Assembly (NCBI GenBank): GCA_905221605.1
Contig: CAJNDS010001210.1
Coordinates: forward strand, 1 to 28,768
Source of the DNA: Symbiodinium natans
Lineage: Eukaryota > Sar > Dinophyceae > Suessiales > Symbiodiniaceae
DNA: 28,768 nt
Reading direction: 5' to 3'
Shown: positions 8,499-16,700 of the stretch, one piece after another
Position numbering within the stretch: position 1 is the stretch's first letter
Layout of the letters: every line of letters begins with the position of its first letter
Notes under the pieces: model-generated
What the model was told of the DNA's origin: nothing
What the model saw: the letters and a program-made list of their open reading frames with translations, nothing else
Databases searched by the model: none
Program-made: the position numbers and the translations under genes

Positions 8499-9462
8499 GA
8501 AGGCCTTTCCAGGTAGTTCTCCTTCATAAAATGCACCAGGATAAGGATTTCCAGCTCGCGGAAGGCCTTTCGAGGTAGTTCTCTTTCAGAAAATGCACCA
8601 GGATAAGGATTTCCAGCTCGGAAAGCCTTTCCAGGTGGTTCTCCTTCATAAAATGCACCAGGATAAGGATTTCCAGCTCGCGGAAGGCCTTTCCAGGTAG
8701 TTCTCCTTCATAAAATGCACCAGGATAAGGATTTCAGCTCGCGGAAGGCCTTTCCAGGTAGTTCTCCTTCATAAAATGCACCATTCCAGCTTGCGGAAGG
8801 CCTTTCCAGGTAGTTCTCCTTCATAAAATGCACCAGGATAACGATTTCAACCTCGCGGAAGGCCTTTCCAGGTAGTTCTCCTTCATAAAATGCACCGGAT
8901 AAGGATTTCCAGCTCGCGGAAGGCCTTTCCAGGTAGTTCTCCTTCATAAAATGCACCAGGATAAGGATTTCCAGCTCGCGGAAGGCCTTTCCAGGTAGTT
9001 CTCTTTCATGAATTGCACCAGTATAAGGATTTCCAATGATTTCCAGCTCGCGGAAGGCCTTTCCAGGCAGTTCTCCTTCATAAAATGCACCAGGATAAGG
9101 ATTGCCAGCTCGCGGAAGGCCTTTTCAGGTAGTTCTCCTTCATAAAATGCACCAGGATAAGGATTTCCAGCTCGCGGAAGGCCTTTCCAGGTAGTTCTCC
9201 TTCATAAAATGCACCAGGATAAGGATTTCCAGCTCGCGGAAGGCCTTTCCAGGTAGTTAGTTCTCCTTCATAAAATGCACCAGGATAAGGATATCCAGCT
9301 CGCGGAAGGCCTTTCCAGGTAGTTCTCCTTCATAAAATGCACCAGGATAAGGATTTCCAGCTCGCAGAAGGCCTTTCCAGGTAGTTCTCTTTCATAAAAT
9401 GCACCAGGATAAGGATTTCCAGCTCGCGGAAGGCCTTTCCAGGTAGTTCTCCTTCACAAAAT
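8499..9462. repeat. Satellite B block 2 (B2)
   Basis: About 15 B units in the same variant order as B1, including the deleted unit near 8780 and the expanded unit near 9030. Confidence 0.92.
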
Positions 9463-11337
9463 GTGGGTCGGGGTGTGATCCGGGCCTGTGTAAATTCTTG
9501 CATTCCCCTCATTGGGTCGGAATGTGATCAGGGCCTGTGTAAATGCAGCGAGGAGCCTTGCGTTCCCCTCCCTAATTGGGTCGGGATGTGATCAGGGCCT
9601 GTGTAAATGCAGCCAAGGAGCCTTGCGTTTCCCTCCTTAATTGGGTCGGGATGCCGAATTGGGTCGGAATGTGATCAGGGCTGTGTAGACGCAGCCAAGG
9701 AGCTTTGCATTCCCCTCCTTAATTGCCACGGAGCCTATCATTCCCCTCCCTAATTGGGTCACGAAAGCCTGTGTAAATGCAGCCAAGGAGCCTTGCATTC
9801 CCTTCCCTAATTTGGGGCCGGATGTGGTGTGACTGCAGCCAAGGAGCCTTGCATTCCCTTCCCGAATTGGGTCCGGATGTGATCAGGGCCTGTGTGAATG
9901 CAGCCAAGAAGCATTGCATTCCCTTCCCTAATTGGGTCGGGATGTGATCAAGGCCTGTGAAAATGCTGCCAAGGAGGCTTGTGTTCATCTCCCTAATTGG
10001 GTCGGGATGTGATCAGGGCCTGTCTAAACGCAGCCAAGGAGCCTTGCATTCCCCTCCCTAATTGAGTCGGGATGTGACCAGGGCCTGTGTAAATGCAGCC
10101 AAGGAGCCTTTGTATTCACCTCCCTAATTGGGTCGGGATGTGATCAAGACCTGTGTAAATGCAGCCAAGGAGCCTTGTGATTCTCCCTAATTGGGTCGGG
10201 ATGTGATCAGGGCCTGTGTAAATGCAGCCAAGCCTTGCAGGGTCCCCTGTGTAAATGCAGCCATTCCCCTCCCTAATTGGGTCGGGATGTGACCAGGGCC
10301 TGTGTAAATGCAGCCAAGGAGCCTTGTATTTACCTCCCTAATTGGGTCGGGATGTGATCAAGGGCTGTGTAAATGCAGCCAAGGAGCCTTGTGTTTCTCT
10401 CCCTAATTGGGTCAGGATGTGATCAGGGCCTGTGTAAATGCAGCCAAGGAGCCTTGTATTCCCCTCCCTAATTGGGTCGGGATGTGATCAGGGCCTGTGT
10501 AACTGCAGCCAAGGAGCCTTTGTATTCACCTCCCTAATTGGGTCGGGATGTGATCAAGACCTGTGTAAATGCAGCCAAGGAGCCTTGTGATTCTCCCTAA
10601 TTGGGTCGGGATGTGATCAGGGCCTGTGTCAATGCAGCCAAGGAGCCTTGCATTCCCCTCCCTAATTGGGTCGGGATGTGATCAGGGCCTGTGTGAATGC
10701 TGCCAAGGAGCCTTTGTAGTCACCTCCCTAATTGGGTCGGGATGTGATCAAGGCCTGTGTAAATGCAGCCAAGGAGCCTTTTGTTTCTCTCCCTAATTGG
10801 GTCAGGATGTGATCAGGGCCTGTGTAAATGCAGCCAAGGAGCCTTGTGTTCACCTCCCGAATTGGGTCAGGATGTGATGAGGGCCTGTGTAAATGCAGCC
10901 CAGGAGCCTTTGTATTCACCTCCCTAATTGGGTCGGGATGTGATCAGGGCCTGTGTAAATGCAGCCAAGGAGCCTTGCATTCCCCTCCCTAATTGGGTCG
11001 GGATGTGATGAGGGCCTGTGTAAATGCAGCCATGGAGCCTTTGCGTTCCCCTCCCTAATTGGGTCGGGATGTGATCAGGGCCTGTGTGAATGCTGCCAAG
11101 GAGCCTTTGTATTCACCTCCCTAATTGGGTCGGTATGTGAGCAGGGCTTATGTAACTGAAGGAGCCTTTGCGTTCCCCCCCCCCGCCCCCAACTGGGTCG
11201 GGAGCCTTGCATTCCAGGTCGGGATGTGATCAAAGCCTGTGTGAATACGAGCCTTGCGTTAGCCTCCTGAATTTGGGTCAGGGATCAGGGCTTGTGTGAA
11301 TGCAATCAAGGAGCCTGGCCTTCTCCTCCCTAGTTGA
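9463..11337. repeat. Satellite A block 3 (A3), telomere-proximal type
   Basis: About 29 A units. The last part (from about 11150) decays into divergent copies with a C-run, then joins the junction segment. Nearly identical to A6 (26641-28550) apart from an approximately 35-bp deletion near 10230. Confidence 0.92.
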
Positions 11338-11472
11338 GGTAACTAGTGAGCCGGATAAGGGTTTGCAGGGGTCAACTGTGCCAATATGTTCAATTTACTT
11401 AAACCTCTTTGTCTGCAGGAATCGAGCTATTCGTAATGAAACACATACAATTTCTATTTATCCTGGTCTTGA
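11338..11472. other. Junction segment between satellite A and telomere repeats
   Basis: This 135-bp AT-rich, non-repetitive sequence separates satellite A from the first GGGTTTA. Its near-identical copy lies at 28551-28686 (I see one base difference, near 11353), so it is part of a chromosome-end module. No gene. Confidence 0.8.
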
Positions 11473-11780
11473 GGGTTTAGGGTTTAGGGTTTAGGGTTTA
11501 GGGTTTAGGGTTTAGGGTTTAGGGTTTAGGGTTTAGGGTTTAGGGTTTAGGGTTTAGGGTTTAGGGTTTAGGGTTTAGGGTTTAGGGTTTAGGGTTTAGG
11601 GTTTAGGGTTTAGGGTTTAGGGTTTAGGGTTTAGGGTTTAGGGTTTAGGGTTTAGGGTTTAGGGTTTAGGGTTTAGGGTTTAGGGTTTAGGGTTTAGGGT
11701 TTAGGGTTTAGGGTTTAGGGTTTAGGGTTTAGGGTTTAGGGTTTAGGGTTTAGGGTTTAGGGTTTAGGGTTTAGGGTTTA
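11473..11780 (+). repeat. Internal telomere tract, 44 perfect GGGTTTA units
   Basis: 308 bp equals exactly 44 units of 7 bp with no mismatch in any line; TTTAGGG is the Arabidopsis-type telomere repeat reported for dinoflagellates. The G-rich strand reads rightwards, as at a right chromosome end, yet 17 kb of other sequence follows. A short degenerate tail (TTTAGATAGGTATAGGG) continues to about 11800. Confidence 0.97.
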
Positions 11781-11810
11781 TTTAGATAGGTATAGGGTTT
11801 GTGTCCGGAG

Positions 11811-11880
11811 TTTTGGGGGGTTTTGTCGGGTTTTGGGGGGTTTTGTCGGGTTTTGGGGGGTTTTGGGGGGTTTTGCCGGG
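11811..11880 (+). repeat. Seven 10-bp units TTTTGNNGGG
   Basis: An exact 10-bp period runs for 70 bp with NN being GG, TC or CC. Runs of three to six G in every unit could form G-quadruplexes. A second G-rich patch lies at 11927-11966. Open frames here give glycine/phenylalanine-rich peptides and are not credible genes. Confidence 0.9.
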
Positions 11881-11973
11881 TTTTGTTTTTTGCCTTTCAA
11901 TGTTTTACATTTTTGTTGGTTGGGCTTGGGGGGGCCGGGGGGTCTGGGGGGCTGGGGTGGGGGGGCTTGCGCC

Positions 11974-12850
11974 AGAATTCAAATTTTGAAGGTCTGTATC
12001 GGCCCAAAACCTCTAGAATTAAAATTTTGAAAGCCTGGGAATCTTTGGATATGGATCCCAAAACTCTAGATTTCAAATTTGGAAGATCTGGGGATTTCTG
12101 GATAATTGATCAAAATCTCCAGTATTCCTCCAGGGTTCAAATTTTGAAGGCCTGGGGATCTTTGGATATCGATTCAAAACCTCTGGAATTTTCGGAATTC
12201 AAATTTTGAAGGATTTGGTAAATTCTGGATATCTGAGTAAACCTCTACATTTCAAATTTTGAAGGTCTGGGGATCTTTGGATATCGGACCCAAACCTCTA
12301 GACTTAAAATTTTGAAAGTCTGGGAATCTTTGGATATGGATCCAATGGATATTTGATCAACATCTCCAGAATAAAAACCTTGAAGGCCTGGGAATCTTTG
12401 GATATCGGACGAAAATCTCTGGAATGTCCGGAATTCAAATTTTGAAGGATTTGGTAAATTCTGGATATCTGAACATAATCTCCAGAATTCAAATTTTGAA
12501 GGTCTGGGAGTCTTTGGATACCGGAGCAAAACCTCTAGAATTAAAATTTTGAAAGTCTGGGAATCTTTGGATATGGATCCCAAAACTCTAGATTTCAAAT
12601 TTGGAAGATCTGGGGATTTCTGGATAATTGATCAAAAACTCCAGAATTCCTCCAATTTAGAAGGTCTGGGGGTCTTTGGATGTCGATTCAAAATCTCTGG
12701 AATTTTCGGAATTCAAATTTTGAGGGATTTGATAAATTCTGGATATCTGAATAACTCCTCCAAAAATCTCTAGAATTCAAATTTGGAAGATCTGGGGGCT
12801 TCTGGATAATTGATCAAAACCTCCAGAATTAAAATCTTGAAGATCTGGGA
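11974..12850. repeat. Satellite C, AT-rich, about 53- or 62-bp spacing
   Basis: About 15 imperfect copies of a unit with the near-palindrome TTCAAATTTTGAA followed by GGTCTGGGGATCTTTGGATA and a CTCTAGAATT or CTCCAGAATT end. Copy spacing alternates mostly between about 53 and 62 bp. It is unlike satellites A and B and is seen only here. Confidence 0.85.
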
Positions 12851-13737
12851 ATTCTTTTTAAGGGTATTCATTATAATTCTCCTGATGTCCCGAATCTTTG
12901 TTGACCCTTGTCTGTGGGTGTTAGCCTCGAAGTTTCGATATATTATTACAATTGATATGGTTCCACGAATATTTGAATTACATATCTTGTAATTTGAATA
13001 ATTTTCTGGATTGCAATTCTTTAGAATGATAATTGTTCATTTCACCCCCTCGAAATTTCAGAGAATATAGATGAATTTCAATTAATATTGGTATTGTTTT
13101 TGCAAATTCGGATTTCAATTCTATGACATCGGATATTGTATCCGGACTATTTGGGGTGGAAAGGACAATATTTTCGGTCCCACGATCTCTTGAGCCTTCT
13201 CGGGGAGGAAAAGAATTTGATTTGTTGCTGGAGGTGTCTCTTCGGCAACATTTGATTTTACAATTCATTAAAACCTTTCTGAATTCCGTGGAAGAGACGG
13301 ACCTGATGCTTGAAGGTCTGGTGGTCGTCTGTCCATGTCTGCAGTTCTGGGCCAGGAGAAGTTGAGCATGTTGGTTCTTGACAGCCAATGCTTGTAATTC
13401 CTGTCTTTCGTCTTGTCATGGTGATATTGATTTGATTGTTTCGACACCTCGTCTCGCTTTTTGGATAGGTTTCTGAAAGAAAACCATGTCTTTTGTTTGG
13501 GGTAACTCTAATCTTGAGCCCGCAGAGAAGAGCGGCGCAGTTGTTGCTCAGGTTTGCTGGGGCGCCAGTCTTGCCACACATCCATCCATCACATGAGCAT
13601 GAGCTGGCGCCTTGGTTTCTGCCTTGCCTTGTGCGATCTCGCGTGAGAACGCTGGTCTGTGGGGGGTGAAACGTTGGCGTGGAGCACCAGAGGTGTCCTC
13701 GCGGCATCACAACATTGTTAGGAGATGGCAGCCGCGG
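12851..13737. other. Unassigned sequence between satellite C and the Helitron stop codon
   Basis: AT-rich to about 13130, then mixed. The short open frames on both strands have no motif I recognise. It probably includes the 3' flank of the Helitron, but I could not find the expected terminal hairpin followed by CTRR on the minus strand with any confidence. Confidence 0.5.
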
Positions 13738-16700
13738 CTAGACCTCTCGGATGCAGTAGGTCGCGGGATGTCGAGCGAGCTCCGCCAAGAAGACGGCTTC
13801 CGGTATCTGCTCTGCTCTGCGGGTACGAGCCAGGGAGTCCAACCTGAAGATCTTCTCATGGAAATATCGATATGCCACCCAGTGTGCGTTGTCCCGGTTC
13901 TGCACCGCCCCGGCAGCTGCTTCCAGATCGTGCTTGCTCACGACGGGTTGAAGGTCCATTTGCCACCTCACACGACCAAAAGCAGCCATGGCTTTGGTTT
14001 GCAGTACCTGCGCAAGCACTTCCGAGGAGTAGAAGCCACCTGGCGCCGCGTGGTCCTCTGCAGCTTCACCTCGTTCCACCCCACCTTCTTCGAGGACAAC
14101 CTGCACGGCGTTGTCCATGTCCGCTTCAGTGAAGAAGGCTGCCCCCAAGGCCATGTTCAGGGCGTGCATGCCGCAGAGAGCTTGCTCTTGCGCCTCAAAA
14201 TACAGGCCTGCAGGTGTGTCTTGATCGGGTCGGCTGCCTGTCCGTTGCATCTTGGCCAAAGACCCGGCCGCGCAAGAGCTTTCTGCAGCACGTTTGCCTA
14301 GGCCCATGAAGACGAACTTTGCTTTGCATTTTGCTTTGGCCTTTGCTTTGCTTTTGGCGTTCGTCTTGGCTGGTGGCTTGGCCGGGCACTTGCGCTTATG
14401 AGCCTTGATGGCAGCTTTGGTGTTGGGAGCCTCCGTGCCGCATAGAGCACAACACCAGGGCCGCTCGATGCGCTCGCCGTGGTCTGGCTTGAGACGGTTC
14501 CAGTCGGGCGTCCCCATCTCAGCTAGTCGTCTTTCATAGAACTCCTTGTTCTGCTCCGGCTTGAACAACGCCTTCCAGAGATCCGGGCCGTCCCGGTCGG
14601 CTTGCTGCGCCTTCAGCTTGGTCAGGGCCCACTCTGCGTTGGCGTTGAACCGCAAAGCCTTGGGGTTGAAGAGCTCCAAGCTGCAGAGTGCCTGTTCGGG
14701 GCAGCGGCTCAGGGCGACGTAGGCTTGACCTTCTGCGAAGATGGTGTGATCGAGGCGGGTATGCGCTCCGTCCTTACAGGTAGCTGCCTGGCTCTTGTGG
14801 ATCGAGATGGCTTTGGCGAGAACGAGCGGGAATTGATGCCTCGATGCCTTGCTGCCGTCTCTGTCAAGGTACGTGGCCGAGCGCCTCGAGATTGCCACAC
14901 AGGAAGTTTCGTGCTCTGCTCGCCAAGTGGCCCCAGCATTCTTCTCGAAAGAAACCCAGATCCTCTCGACTTCCCCGCCGGCTTTCTCGGTGTCAATGTG
15001 CTCCACCGTGCCACAGGCGCCATTGACCAAGCCATCTCGCACGTCGATGTTGTATCTGAGCATGACACGGAGCCCAATGGCCACCTGCAGCAGGCCTACC
15101 AAGCCACCCGTGTTCTCCGGCTCGGCCCAGACGGCATCTGGAGACAGCGGCGCACCGGTCTTGACGTTGGTGTCGACAGCCGGGCAATCGTGTAGCTGTT
15201 CTCCTGTGTTCAAGACGTGCTCTTCCTTGTAGCGGCGGTTGCTTTCGGCGACTGCTTGGCGAGTGGCGTATAGGTTCACGGCTTTCGGGGCGGGCCGCTT
15301 CTTACTGCCTTTCTTGATCACCATGTTCCGCAGCACCTCAATGTCGGCGTCGGTCTGCTGTCCCACCCGAACGCGTGCCAGCAGAGCGGCCCAGGCTGGG
15401 TCGCGTGCGGCCCGCTGGTTTCCTTCTAACTCGCAGAGCTGGAAGAGCAGCCAAAGCCGGCTGGCGAAGGCCGGCAGCCCGCTTGGTGGAGGCAACTGAT
15501 ACAGGTCCCCGGCAAAGATGACGTGCAGTCCTCCGAAGGGCAGGGTTTGCAGATCTCTGGCAAGACGGAGATGCTGATCCAGACGCTCCAACATCCAGGA
15601 GGGGATGAAGCTCATCTCGTCAACGAACAGAACGCTGACCTTCGACCAGATGTCTCTGAGAGTGGCTAACTTCTGGCGGTCCGGCAGCGGCATGTCGCAG
15701 GCCTTGCCGTGGCTTTGGTTCACTACGGGGAGCAAGCAACATTGATGGAGGGTGACACCGTTGATGTTGAATGCTGCCACACCCGTGGGCGCCGCTATGA
15801 TGCATCCTTTCTTGCTTTGCCGCAGGACGTGAGCTGCTGCGCGTACCACCACGGACTTGCCGCTGCCGCCGGGCCCGTGGAGGAGCATGTGCAGACGCTG
15901 AGTATTCTGCGTGTCCTTGGTGTTCGGCTGCCTCAGAACTGACTGGACGATGTGCTCCATGGCTTGGCACTGGCGCGTGGTCTCCGGGCAGGGGTTCTCA
16001 ACCGTCAACATCTCGAATGATTCTTCGCCTTCCTCGACCGGCGCAAAGGCATTGAGGGCAGCTCCGGTGGGCACAGAGTCCGGGGCCAGGAAGTCGATGT
16101 CTCCTCCATACCGCTCCTTCAGTGCCTCCAATATTTGCAAGGAATCCTTGTAGTTCTCCTCGGCAACCTTGCTGTTGGCCCAGCCGTCCCGCAGGTTTGC
16201 CGGATGCATCTTGGCCTTCATGTACATCGTCGCTTGTACGGCCTGCAGCTTGCGGGCGGCGTCGACGGTCCCATCTAGCTGAGGGAAGCATCTCGACCGA
16301 AGGAAGTCTGGGTGGCCGCGCACGTCTCGGGCGATGCGCTGGAACGCTGCTGCATGGCTTCCTGCATCCTGCTCCAACAGCCAATCTCCAGGTTCCTTCC
16401 ACACCAAGTGCAGCAGCAACTTGGAGTAGTAGAAAGCTTCGGCCTCCTCGTCCGGGTTGAAGTTCTGGTAGCCGACGATTGCAGGGCGCCTGCGAGGCTG
16501 TGGTTCTTGCACGCCGATGTACTTGAAAGCCGCGCAAAAGTCCAGGAAGGTGACTTCACTAAACCGACAGGAAACCGGCTCCGTGCCTTCCACTGGCAAG
16601 GTCGTCTCATGTTCACCGAAGGTGGTTTGCATTTCCCGGTACCAGTGATGAGCAACAGGCAGGTTCCCACCTTGGCGCATCTTCTTGTTGCGGTAGTCAG

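Noticed and set aside
5183-11337. CRISPR-like array of short repeats
   Set aside because: Units are contiguous, with no unique spacers, and the context is eukaryotic.
11799-12209. Glycine/phenylalanine-rich ORF
   Set aside because: It is a translation of the 10-bp G-rich repeat and satellite C; alternative frames are equally open.
12851-13737. Helitron 3' terminal hairpin plus CTRR
   Set aside because: Short palindromes exist (for example AGCCGCGGCT near 13730), but none is placed suitably before a CTRR end and the palindrome touches the stop codon.
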